DNA of 12,785 nt, taken from contig JBILTM010000153.1 of the NCBI GenBank assembly GCA_044371545.1, forward strand, positions 1 through 12,785, given 5' to 3'. The stretch is from UBA4615 sp044371545 (lineage in GTDB: Bacteria > Pseudomonadota > Gammaproteobacteria > Burkholderiales > Burkholderiaceae_E). The position numbers and the translations under genes are program-made. Within the stretch, counting starts at the first letter, position 1. Every line of letters starts with the position of its first letter. The notes under the pieces are model-generated. The model was not told where the DNA came from. It ran no database searches and saw nothing but the letters and a program-made list of their open reading frames with translations. Shown here piece after piece: positions 6,627 to 12,785 of the stretch.

Positions 6627-7442
6627 GTGAGGCTCGCGCTCGGCCTCGCGTACGACGGCACCGGCACCCCGGGCTGGCAGACCCAGCCCTCCGGCGACGC
6701 GCTGCAGGACCTGCTGGAGCGCTCGCTCGCCGAGCTCGCCGGCCACCCCGTCGACACCGTCTGCGCCGGCCGCACCGACGCCGGCGTGCACGCGACCGCG
6801 CAGGTCGTCCACTTCGACACGCACGCCGAGCGGCCGCTCAACGCCTGGGTCCGCGGCGTCAACGCACGGCTGCCCGAGCGCATCGCGGTGCAGTGGTCGC
6901 GCCCCGTGCCCGACGACTTCCACGCGCGCTTCTCGGCGCGCGCCCGCACCTACCTCTACCTGCTCCGCTGCGCCGAGGCGCCGCACCCGCTGTGGCGCGA
7001 CCGCGCGGGCCGCGTGCACCGCCCGCTCGACGCCGACGCGATGCGCGAGGCCGCGGCCGCGCTGGTGGGCGAGCACGACTTCAGTGCGTTCCGCTCGTCG
7101 CAGTGCCAGGCGGCCACGCCGGTGCGCACGCTGTCGCGGCTCGACGTCGAGCGCCGCGGCGAGTTCGTCGTGCTGACGATCACCGCCAACGCGTTCCTGC
7201 ACCACATGGTCCGCAACGTCGTCGGCGCGCTGGTCCACGTCGGCATCGGCCGCCGCCCGGTCGCGTGGATGGCCGAGCTGCTCGCCGCGCGCCGCCGCGC
7301 GCTCGGCGCGCCGACCTTCTCGCCGGCGGGGCTGTACCTCGCGGGCGTCGAGTACGATGCGGCGTTCGGCCTGCCCGTGCCGACGACCGATCCGCTCGCG
7401 CCGTGGGCGGCGGTCGCGGCTCACGCGGGTCCGCAACGATGA
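6627..7442 (+). CDS. truA: tRNA pseudouridine(38-40) synthase
   Basis: TruA converts uridines 38, 39 and 40 in the anticodon arm of many tRNAs to pseudouridine; in enteric bacteria this modification affects attenuation of amino acid operons, including his. The 271-residue protein has the catalytic aspartate Asp51 in CAGRTDAGVHATAQV, PDDFHARFSARARTYLYLLR, and the C-terminal ITANAFLHHMVRNVVGAL and GLYLAGVEY blocks. The GTG at 6627 places LALGLAYDG at the expected N-terminal distance, but the ribosome-binding site is weak (AGG at 6621-6623) and a strong stem-loop sits just upstream. The N-terminal motif reads YDGTGTPGWQ, with no aromatic where E. coli has YDGSKYYGWQ. Its stop overlaps the trpF start by ATGA. 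Assignment is very secure; the start is slightly less so. Confidence 0.96.
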   Translation: MRLALGLAYDGTGTPGWQTQPSGDALQDLLERSLAELAGHPVDTVCAGRTDAGVHATAQVVHFDTHAERPLNAWVRGVNARLPERIAVQWSRPVPDDFHARFSARARTYLYLLRCAEAPHPLWRDRAGRVHRPLDADAMREAAAALVGEHDFSAFRSSQCQAATPVRTLSRLDVERRGEFVVLTITANAFLHHMVRNVVGALVHVGIGRRPVAWMAELLAARRRALGAPTFSPAGLYLAGVEYDAAFGLPVPTTDPLAPWAAVAAHAGPQR

Positions 7443-8083
7443 AGACCCGCATCAAGTTCTGCGGCCTGGTCCGCCCCGGCGACGTCGACGACGCGATCGC
7501 GATCGGCGCCGACGCGATCGGCTTCGTGTTCTACCCGAAGAGCCCGCGCGCGCTCGCGCCCTCGGACGCCGCGGCACTGCGCCGCAGGTTGCCGTCGTGG
7601 GTGTCCGCGGTCGGCCTCTTCGTGAACGCGTCCGGCGACACCATCGCCGCGACCGCGCGCGAGGTCGGCCTCGACGTGCTCCAGCTGCACGGCGACGAGA
7701 CCCCGGCGATCGCGGCCGAGGCGGGCCTCGCGGCGGGCCTGCCGTGGTGGAAGGCCTTCCGGATGCGGCCCGAAACCGATTTGTTATCATCGTCTCGATC
7801 GTTCGGCGCCGCCGAATGCCTGGTGCTGGACGCGTTCAGCGACGGCTACGGCGGCAGCGGCAGGACGTTCGACTGGTCCTGGATCCCGTCCGGACTGCCC
7901 GCCAGGATCGTGCTGTCGGGCGGTCTCGACGCCGATTCGGTGGCCCACGCGATCGACCGGGTCCGGCCGTTCGCGGTCGACGTCTCCAGCGGCATCCAGG
8001 GCGACGACCCACGAACGAAGGACAGGAGCCGGATGGAGCGATTCGTCGCCGCCGTGCTCGAAGCGGACGCCCGACCACGATGA
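7439..8083 (+). CDS. trpF: phosphoribosylanthranilate isomerase
   Basis: TrpF catalyses the Amadori rearrangement of N-(5'-phosphoribosyl)anthranilate to CdRP, the third step of tryptophan synthesis. It is a stand-alone 214-residue TIM barrel, not fused to TrpC. Visible are the general-base Cys8 in RIKFCGL, IGFVFYPKSPRAL, VGLFVN, LQLHGDE, the general-acid Asp131 in CLVLDAF, and the phosphate loops LSGGLD and DVSSGIQ. Gln follows SSGI where many homologues have Glu. The ATG at 7439 overlaps the truA stop (ATGA) and the TGA at 8081 overlaps trpB (ATGA), so translation is probably coupled along truA-trpF-trpB. Residues 115-120 (LLSSSR) use TTG TTA TCA TCG TCT CGA, a run of codons foreign to the rest of the gene that coincides with a promoter-like sequence. 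Confidence 0.97.
   Translation: MKTRIKFCGLVRPGDVDDAIAIGADAIGFVFYPKSPRALAPSDAAALRRRLPSWVSAVGLFVNASGDTIAATAREVGLDVLQLHGDETPAIAAEAGLAAGLPWWKAFRMRPETDLLSSSRSFGAAECLVLDAFSDGYGGSGRTFDWSWIPSGLPARIVLSGGLDADSVAHAIDRVRPFAVDVSSGIQGDDPRTKDRSRMERFVAAVLEADARPR
7782..7790 (+). promoter_or_regulatory. candidate internal extended -10 promoter within trpF (for trpB onward)
   Basis: TGTTATCAT contains the extended -10 signature TGn followed by TATCAT (5 of 6 consensus). There is no good -35 at 16-18 bases, as is tolerated for extended -10 promoters. It lies in codons 115-118 of trpF, where AT-rich rare codons break the GC3 pattern. Transcription would start near 7797, about 280 bases before trpB. No transcript evidence is available. 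Confidence 0.4.
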
Positions 8084-9279
8084 AACCCTACGACCTCCCC
8101 GACGCCCGCGGCCACTTCGGCCCCTACGGCGGCACGTTCGTCTCCGAGACGCTGATGCACGCGCTCGAGGAGTTGCGGCTCGCTTACGCGAAATACAAGG
8201 ACGATCCCGAGTTCGTCGCCGAGTTCCGCTCCGAACTCAAGCACTTCGTCGGGCGCCCGAGCCCGGTCTACCACGCCCGCCGCTGGAGCGAGATGCTCGG
8301 CGGCGCGCAGATCTGGTTCAAGCGCGAGGACCTGAACCACACCGGCGCGCACAAGGTCAACAACACGATCGGCCAGGCGCTGCTCGCGAAGCGCATGGGC
8401 AAGCCGCGCGTGATCGCCGAGACCGGCGCGGGCCAGCACGGCGTGGCCACCGCGACCGTCTGCGCGCGCTTCGGCATGAAGTGCGTCGTCTACATGGGCT
8501 CGACCGACATCGTCCGGCAGGTGCAGAACGTCTACAGGATGAAGCTGCTCGGCGCGGAAGTCGTGCCGGTCGAATCGGGCAGCAAGACGCTCAAGGATGC
8601 GCTCAACGAGGCGATGCGTGACTGGGTCACCAACGTCGAGGACACCTTCTACATCATCGGCACCGTCGCGGGCCCGCACCCGTACCCGATGATGGTTCGC
8701 GACTTCAACGCGGTCGTCGGCCAGGAATGCCTGTGGCAGATGCCCGAGGAGATCGGCCGCCAGCCAGACTACGTCGTCGCCTGCGTCGGCGGCGGCTCGA
8801 ATGCGCTCGGCATCTTCCACCCGTACATCCCGCACGAGACCGTCAAGCTGGTCGGCGTCGAGGCGGGCGGCGACGGCATCGCGAGCGGCCGCCACGCGGC
8901 GTCGCTGACCGCGGGTACGCCCGGCGTGCTGCACGGCAACCGCACCTACCTGCTGCAGGACGCGAACGGCCAGATCATCGACACGCACTCGGTGTCCGCC
9001 GGCCTCGACTATCCCGGCGTCGGCCCCGAGCACGCGTGGCTCAAGGACAGCGGCCGCGCGAGCTACGTGCCGATCGACGACACCGAGACGCTCGCCGCGT
9101 TCCACACCTGCTGCCGCGTCGAGGGCATCATCCCGGCGCTCGAGTCCAGCCACGCGCTCGCCTATGCCGCGAAGCTCGCGCCGACGCTGCCCAGGGACAA
9201 GGTGATCCTGGTGAACCTGTCCGGCCGCGGCGACAAGGACATGCAGACCGTTGCCGAGCGCGACGGCCTGAAGGCCTGA
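8080..9279 (+). CDS. trpB: tryptophan synthase beta chain
   Basis: TrpB condenses indole with L-serine to give L-tryptophan using pyridoxal phosphate, and receives indole through a channel from TrpA in the alpha2-beta2 complex. The 399-residue protein is full length. The PLP lysine is Lys92 in NHTGAHKVNN; Glu114 lies in AETGAGQHGVAT; the phosphate-binding GGGSN is at 236-240; the C-terminal block SSHALAYAAKL and LSGRGDKDM is intact. The N-terminus DARGHFGPYGGTFVSETLM is canonical for the TrpB1 type. The start overlaps the trpF stop by ATGA. In some Burkholderia, as I recall, a DNA methyltransferase gene lies between trpB and trpA; here only 25 bases separate them. Confidence 0.99.
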   Translation: MKPYDLPDARGHFGPYGGTFVSETLMHALEELRLAYAKYKDDPEFVAEFRSELKHFVGRPSPVYHARRWSEMLGGAQIWFKREDLNHTGAHKVNNTIGQALLAKRMGKPRVIAETGAGQHGVATATVCARFGMKCVVYMGSTDIVRQVQNVYRMKLLGAEVVPVESGSKTLKDALNEAMRDWVTNVEDTFYIIGTVAGPHPYPMMVRDFNAVVGQECLWQMPEEIGRQPDYVVACVGGGSNALGIFHPYIPHETVKLVGVEAGGDGIASGRHAASLTAGTPGVLHGNRTYLLQDANGQIIDTHSVSAGLDYPGVGPEHAWLKDSGRASYVPIDDTETLAAFHTCCRVEGIIPALESSHALAYAAKLAPTLPRDKVILVNLSGRGDKDMQTVAERDGLKA

Positions 9280-9304
9280 GCCGGTCGAACGCACGAGCGC
9301 CCCC

Positions 9305-10141
9305 ATGTCCCGACGCATCGACGCCACCTTCGCACGCCTGCGCGCCGCCGGGCGACGCGCGCTGATCCCGTACTTCACCGCCGGCCACCCGAGCCGCGAG
9401 CACGCGGTGCCGATGATGCACGCGCTCGCCAAGGCGGGCGCCGACGTCATCGAGCTCGGCGTGCCGTTCTCCGACCCGATGGCCGACGGCCCGGTGATCC
9501 AGAAGTCGGGCGAGGCCGCGCTCGCGCTCGGCGTCGGTCTCGGCGACGTGCTCGACTGGGTCCGCGAGTTCCGCCGCACCGACGACACGACGCCGGTCGT
9601 GCTGATGGGCTACCTGAACCCGATCGAGCGGATGGGCGCCGAGGCGTTCACGAAGCGCGCCGCCGAGGCCGGCGTCGACGGCGTGCTGGTGGTCGACCTG
9701 CCGCCCGAGGAGGCCGAGACCTTCGGCCCGCTCCTGAAGTCGCACGGCCTGGACCCGATCTTCCTGCTCGCGCCGACCTCGACCCCGAAGCGCATCGAGC
9801 AGGTCGGCCGCATCGCGGCCGGCTACGTGTACTACGTGTCGCTCAAGGGCGTGACCGGCTCGGCCGCGCTCAACGTCGACGAGGTGCTGTCGGCGCTGCC
9901 CGCGATCCGCGAGGCGACCGGGCTGCCGGTCGGCGTGGGCTTCGGCATCCGCGACGGTGCGACCGCCGCCGCGATCGCGAAGCGCGCCGACGCGGTGGTC
10001 ATCGGCACGCGGCTGATCCAGGAGATCGAGGCCGCTGGCCCCGCGCACGCGATCGAGCGCGCAGCCGCGTTCATGAAGGGCATCCGCGAGGCGATGGACG
10101 CCGGTGCGGCCGCCACCCAGACCCAGGAGACCGCACGATGA
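9305..10141 (+). CDS. trpA: tryptophan synthase alpha chain
   Basis: TrpA cleaves indole-3-glycerol phosphate to indole and glyceraldehyde-3-phosphate and passes indole to TrpB. The 278-residue TIM barrel has both catalytic acids, Glu50 (DVIELGVPFSDP) and Asp61 (MADGPVIQ). It also has VLMGYLNPIERMG, GVLVVDLPPEE, the flexible loop region YYVSLKGVTGSAALN, and the phosphate-binding GVGFGIRD and DAVVIGTRL. The C-terminus (AGAAATQTQETAR) is a short low-complexity tail. Start 9305 gives the usual MSRRIDATFARL start; the upstream sequence has no convincing ribosome-binding site, so translation may depend on ribosomes leaving trpB. Its stop overlaps the accD start by ATGA, tying tryptophan genes to a fatty-acid gene. 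Confidence 0.98.
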   Translation: MSRRIDATFARLRAAGRRALIPYFTAGHPSREHAVPMMHALAKAGADVIELGVPFSDPMADGPVIQKSGEAALALGVGLGDVLDWVREFRRTDDTTPVVLMGYLNPIERMGAEAFTKRAAEAGVDGVLVVDLPPEEAETFGPLLKSHGLDPIFLLAPTSTPKRIEQVGRIAAGYVYYVSLKGVTGSAALNVDEVLSALPAIREATGLPVGVGFGIRDGATAAAIAKRADAVVIGTRLIQEIEAAGPAHAIERAAAFMKGIREAMDAGAAATQTQETAR

Positions 10142-11016
10142 GCTGGCTCGAGAAGCTCCTTCCCCCGCGGATCAAGCGCGCCGGCACCCCCGGCGGCGGC
10201 AAGCGCACCGTCCCCGAGGGCGTCTGGGTCAAGTGCTCGGCGTGCGACGCGGTGCTCTACCGCGCCGACCTCGAGACCAACCTGAACGTCTGCCCGAAGT
10301 GCGACCACCACATGCGGATCGGCGCGCGCCAGCGGATCGACGCGCTGCTCGACCCGGAAGGCCGCTTCGAGATCGGCCAGGAGGTGGTGCCGGTCGACGC
10401 GCTCAAGTTCAAGGACAGCCGCAAGTACCCCGACCGCATCCAGGAGGCGATGGACGCCACCGGCGAGACCGATGCGCTGGTCGTGGTCGGCGGCGCGATC
10501 CGCGCGCTGCCGGTCGTGGTCGCCGCGTTCGAGTTCGAATTCATGGGCGGCTCGATGGGCTCGGTCGTCGGCGAGCGCTTCGCCCGCGGCGTGCAGGTTG
10601 CGATCGACCAGAAGGTGCCGTTCATCTCGGTGGCCGCCTCGGGTGGCGCGCGGATGCAGGAAGGCCTGCTGTCGCTGATGCAGATGGCCAAGACCACCGC
10701 GATGCTGACCCAGCTCTCCGAGGCGAAGCTGCCCTACGTGTCGGTGCTGACCGATCCCACGATGGGCGGCGTGTCGGCGAGCTTCTGCTTCCTCGGCGAC
10801 GTCGTGATTGCCGAGCCGAAGGCGCTGATCGGCTTCGCCGGCCCGCGCGTGATCGAGCAGACCGTCCGCGAGAAGTTGCCCGAGGGCTTCCAGCGTGCCG
10901 AGTTCCTGGTCGAGAAGGGCGCGGTCGACATGATCGTGCACCGGCGCCAGATGCGCGACGAGATCGCGCAGCTGCTCGCGCTGCTGACGCGCCAGCCGTC
11001 GGAGGCGCTGGCCTGA
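10138..11016 (+). CDS. accD: acetyl-CoA carboxylase carboxyltransferase subunit beta
   Basis: AccD, with AccA, forms the carboxyltransferase that moves CO2 from carboxybiotin to acetyl-CoA, giving malonyl-CoA for fatty acid synthesis. The 292-residue protein begins MSWLEKLLPPRIKR and has the four-cysteine zinc ribbon Cys33-x2-Cys36 and Cys52-x2-Cys55 (VKCSACD, VCPKCDHHM). The crotonase-like core follows with FMGGSMGSVVGERF, ASGGARMQEGLLSLMQMAKT, DPTMGGVSASF and IGFAGPRVIEQT. In E. coli AccD can bind its own mRNA through the zinc domain; nothing here shows whether that holds. It overlaps trpA by four bases and sits directly ahead of folC, an order shared with many beta- and gamma-proteobacteria. 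No dedA gene lies between truA and accD as it does in E. coli. Confidence 0.98.
   Translation: MSWLEKLLPPRIKRAGTPGGGKRTVPEGVWVKCSACDAVLYRADLETNLNVCPKCDHHMRIGARQRIDALLDPEGRFEIGQEVVPVDALKFKDSRKYPDRIQEAMDATGETDALVVVGGAIRALPVVVAAFEFEFMGGSMGSVVGERFARGVQVAIDQKVPFISVAASGGARMQEGLLSLMQMAKTTAMLTQLSEAKLPYVSVLTDPTMGGVSASFCFLGDVVIAEPKALIGFAGPRVIEQTVREKLPEGFQRAEFLVEKGAVDMIVHRRQMRDEIAQLLALLTRQPSEALA
11001..11005 (+). promoter_or_regulatory. GGAGG ribosome-binding site near the end of accD, unclear start for folC
   Basis: A perfect GGAGG lies at 11001-11005. It is seven bases from a CTG at 11013 that is in the folC frame and overlaps the accD stop as CTGA, but 19 bases from the first conventional in-frame start, GTG 11025. 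Either a rare CTG start is used here or the GGAGG is fortuitous. Confidence 0.4.
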
Positions 11017-11024
11017 ACGCCTTC

Positions 11025-12326
11025 GTGCACGAAGGGCCCGCGCTCGCCGAACGGCTCGCGCGCATCGAGGGGCTGCACCCGAAGACGATCGAGCTCGGGC
11101 TCGACCGCGTCCGCGAGGTCGCGGCCCGGATGCGGCTGCAGCTGCCGGGCACCAAGATCGTCGTCGCCGGCACCAACGGCAAGGGCTCGACCTGCGCGAT
11201 GCTCGAATCGATCCTGCTGGCCTCGGGCTACCGCGTCGGCTGCTACACCTCGCCGCACCTGGTGCGCTTCAACGAGCGCGCGCGGCTCGACGGCGTGCCC
11301 GCGTCCGATGAGGCGCTGATCGAGCAGCTCGACGCGGTCGAGGCCGCGCGCGGCGACGTCGCGCTCACCTGGTTCGAGTACACCACGCTCGCGATCCTCA
11401 AGCTCTTCGAGCGCGCCGCGCCCGACGCGCTGGTGCTCGAGATCGGCCTGGGCGGCCGGCTCGACGCGGTGAACCTGGTCGACGCCGACTGCTCGATCGT
11501 CTGCTGCATCGACATCGACCACGCCGAGTTCCTCGGCGACACGCGCGAGCTGATCGGCTGGGAGAAGGCGCACGTCTACCGCACCGGGCGGCCCGCGATC
11601 TGCACCGACCCCGTGCCGCCTCAGACCCTGGTCGACTACGCGGCCGAGATCGGCGCGGACCTCTGGCGCTTCGGGCACGACTTCAACTATGCGGGCGATC
11701 GCCAGCAGTGGAGCTACGGCGGCCGGTCCCAGCGCCGCAACAGCCTCGCCTATCCGGCGCTGCGCGGCGCGAACCAGCTGCTGAACGCGTCCGGCGCGCT
11801 CGCCGCGCTCGAGTCGCTGCGCGACCGGCTGCCGGTGACCGCGGGCGCGGTGCGCCAGGGCTTCGCCACGGTCGAGCTGCCCGGGCGCTTCCAGGTGCTG
11901 GCGGGGCGGCCGAGCATCGTGCTCGACGTCGCGCACAACCCGCACGCGGTCGCGCACCTCGCCGCGAACCTCGACGGCATGGGCTTCTTCCCGTACACCT
12001 ACGCGGTGTTCGGCATGCTCGGCGACAAGGACGTCGCGGGCGCGGTCGCGCACCTGCGCGAGCGCGTCGACCACTGGCTGTGCGTCGACCTGCCGGGGCC
12101 ACGCGGCACGAAGGCCGAGGACCTCGCGCGGATCCTGCGCGAGACGGTGGGCATCGTGCCGGGGCAGGGCAAGGACGCGGAGCGCACGATCTCGTGCCAC
12201 GGATCTCCCGTGGAGGCGCTCGCCGCGGCGAAGGGTCGCGCCGACGAGAATGATAGAATCGTCGTGTTCGGATCGTTCCTGACCGTGGCCGACGTGCTGG
12301 CCTCGCGCGAGCGACCCGCTTCCTGA
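11025..12326 (+). CDS. folC: bifunctional dihydrofolate synthase / folylpolyglutamate synthase
   Basis: FolC adds glutamate to dihydropteroate to make dihydrofolate and then lengthens the glutamate tail of folates, in an ATP-dependent Mur-ligase-like reaction. From GTG 11025 it has 433 residues, a normal length. Visible are the P-loop VVAGTNGKGST, YTSPHLVRFNERARLDG, the catalytic region LEIGLGGRLDAVN, CCIDIDHAEFLGDT with GWEKAHVYRTGRPAI, then in the C-terminal domain LPGRFQVL, VLDVAHNPHAVAHLAANL, GMLGDKDV and VVFGSFLTVADVL. GTG 11025 places HP at residues 18-19, as I recall for relatives; a CTG at 11013 with a better-spaced GGAGG would add four residues. It starts 8 bases (or minus 4 with CTG) from accD. 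Near its 3' end the codons AAT GAT AGA occur together, AGA being very unusual in this window, where a promoter-like TGATAGAAT lies. Confidence 0.97.
   Translation: MHEGPALAERLARIEGLHPKTIELGLDRVREVAARMRLQLPGTKIVVAGTNGKGSTCAMLESILLASGYRVGCYTSPHLVRFNERARLDGVPASDEALIEQLDAVEAARGDVALTWFEYTTLAILKLFERAAPDALVLEIGLGGRLDAVNLVDADCSIVCCIDIDHAEFLGDTRELIGWEKAHVYRTGRPAICTDPVPPQTLVDYAAEIGADLWRFGHDFNYAGDRQQWSYGGRSQRRNSLAYPALRGANQLLNASGALAALESLRDRLPVTAGAVRQGFATVELPGRFQVLAGRPSIVLDVAHNPHAVAHLAANLDGMGFFPYTYAVFGMLGDKDVAGAVAHLRERVDHWLCVDLPGPRGTKAEDLARILRETVGIVPGQGKDAERTISCHGSPVEALAAAKGRADENDRIVVFGSFLTVADVLASRERPAS
12251..12259 (+). promoter_or_regulatory. candidate extended -10 promoter at the 3' end of folC (for the SPOR gene)
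   Basis: TGATAGAAT is TGn plus TAGAAT, 5 of 6 matches to the sigma-70 -10. The -35 position (about 12231-12236, AAGGGT) is not consensus. It lies in folC codons AAT GAT AGA ATC; an AGA arginine codon in so GC-rich a gene suggests constraint on the DNA. Transcription would begin near 12266, about 80 bases before the next start codon. No experimental support. Confidence 0.45.
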
Positions 12327-12345
12327 AGCGACTCGTCATCTCTCC

Positions 12346-12785
12346 ATGGCAACACGGCCAGCGGCTCCGGCGCGCAAGCGCGCGGGCGGCGCCGAGGACG
12401 GCGTCGCCGACCCGGCCCTCCCCCAGAAGAAGCGTGCGCGCCATCGGCTGATCGGCGCGATCGCGCTGTGCCTGCTCGCCGCGATCGTGGTGCCGCTGCT
12501 GCTCGAGTCCGAGCCCTCGCGGCCGCCCAACGACGTCTCCATCGTGATCCCGTCGCGCGACACGCCGCTGCCGGCGCGCGCGGTGACGACGCCCGACGCG
12601 AAGGCGGGCGATGCGAAGGCCGGGGACGCGAAGGGCGCCGATGCGAAGGGCACGGAGCCGAAGGGCGCGGGTGCGGTCGTCGCGCGCGGCGCGACCGATG
12701 CGGGTCCTTCGGGCGAGGCCGCCTCGAAGGACCCGAAGGCCGCGGCCGCGAACGACGCAGCGAAGGCCGATGCGAAGGCGGACCC
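12346..12785 (+). CDS. DedD-like SPOR-family inner-membrane protein (5' part, cut by window edge)
   Basis: The ATG at 12346 opens a frame that stays open to the window end, 146 complete codons. The first 33 residues are basic and cytoplasmic (QKKRARHR), a single membrane helix follows at 34-53 (RLIGAIALCLLAAIVVPLLL), then LESEPSRPPNDVSIVIPSRDTPLP, the typical post-membrane segment of DedD/FtsN-like SPOR proteins in Burkholderiales, and an Ala/Lys/Asp-rich periplasmic linker with DAKAG repeats. The C-terminal SPOR domain that would bind denuded septal peptidoglycan must lie beyond the edge, so the family call rests on the N-terminal pattern and on position after folC, where dedD normally sits (cvpA and purF would be expected next). 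It begins 19 bases after folC with a weak ribosome-binding site. A role in cell division is inferred. Confidence 0.85.
   Translation, partial: MATRPAAPARKRAGGAEDGVADPALPQKKRARHRLIGAIALCLLAAIVVPLLLESEPSRPPNDVSIVIPSRDTPLPARAVTTPDAKAGDAKAGDAKGADAKGTEPKGAGAVVARGATDAGPSGEAASKDPKAAAANDAAKADAKAD
12595..12651 (+). repeat. in-gene tandem repeats coding Asp-Ala-Lys-Ala/Gly-Gly units
   Basis: From residue 84 of the SPOR protein the units DAKAG, DAKAG, DAKGA and DAKGT follow one another, coded by 15-bp units around GAC/GAT GCG AAG. Related AK/AD-rich sequence continues to the window edge. The linker is likely disordered, and its length may differ between strains. Confidence 0.7.

Noticed and set aside
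3792..7436. A 1214-codon open frame on the minus strand spanning fimV and truA
   Set aside because: It is antisense to two well-supported genes, is Arg/Ala/Gly-rich without recognisable motifs, and arises because GC-ending codons leave few stop codons in this reverse frame.
7846..9588. A 580-codon minus-strand open frame across trpF, trpB and trpA
   Set aside because: Same GC-bias artefact; the + strand genes have full catalytic motif sets and fit the operon, and the antisense product shows no domain I recognise.
12317..12330. Small palindrome CGCTTC-CT-GAAGCG over the folC stop as a terminator
   Set aside because: The stem is only 5-6 bp with a loop of two to four bases, has no T-run after it, and is likely chance at this GC content.
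1..12785. A hidden defence, mobile or biosynthetic system
   Set aside because: Every gene matches a well-known housekeeping family in the expected order, gaps are under 100 bp, and there are no transposase, integrase, CRISPR or toxin-antitoxin signatures.

Overview
The window is a stretch of core-metabolism chromosome from a high-GC bacterium. Nearly every third codon position is G or C, and I estimate a GC content near 70 % by eye. The gene order leuC-leuD-leuB-asd-fimV-truA-trpF-trpB-trpA-accD-folC-dedD-like (SPOR family), all on the + strand, is the arrangement known from beta-proteobacteria, especially Burkholderiales. The E. coli-type Asd, the FimV-type pilus/polarity protein and the truA/accD/folC/dedD cluster fit that assignment. 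I cannot name a genus.

Layout. 1-2547 holds the leucine genes: the 3' part of leuC, then leuD and leuB, 14 bp apart each. 2574-3692 is asd (aspartate-semialdehyde dehydrogenase), which feeds lysine/diaminopimelate, threonine and methionine. 3693-3785 is the only intergenic space with real content: a hairpin-like inverted repeat and a candidate promoter for fimV. 3786-6578 is fimV, a large inner-membrane protein with a periplasmic LysM and a cytoplasmic TPR part. A strong 10-bp stem-loop then precedes truA (6627-7442). truA, trpF and trpB are joined by 4-bp ATGA stop/start overlaps. trpA follows after 25 bp and overlaps accD by ATGA. folC follows accD with an unclear start codon. The first 146 codons of a DedD-like SPOR protein run off the right edge.

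How the genes work together. leuCDB convert 2-isopropylmalate to 2-oxoisocaproate. trpF, trpB and trpA complete tryptophan synthesis. accD supplies the carboxyltransferase beta subunit for malonyl-CoA. folC makes and polyglutamylates folate. truA modifies tRNA. fimV and the SPOR gene act at the cell envelope (polarity/pili and septal peptidoglycan). The genes are mostly tightly packed and probably co-transcribed, but the sequence suggests internal promoters ahead of asd, fimV, trpB and the SPOR gene. Three of these lie inside coding sequence, where AT-ending or rare codons interrupt an otherwise extreme GC3 bias.

No RNA genes, mobile elements, CRISPR arrays or phage genes are visible, and no gap without a gene exceeds 100 bp. 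I found no unknown multi-gene system. The points worth a second look are regulatory: coding-embedded promoters, the palindrome over the fimV promoter, the truA leader hairpin and the folC start.
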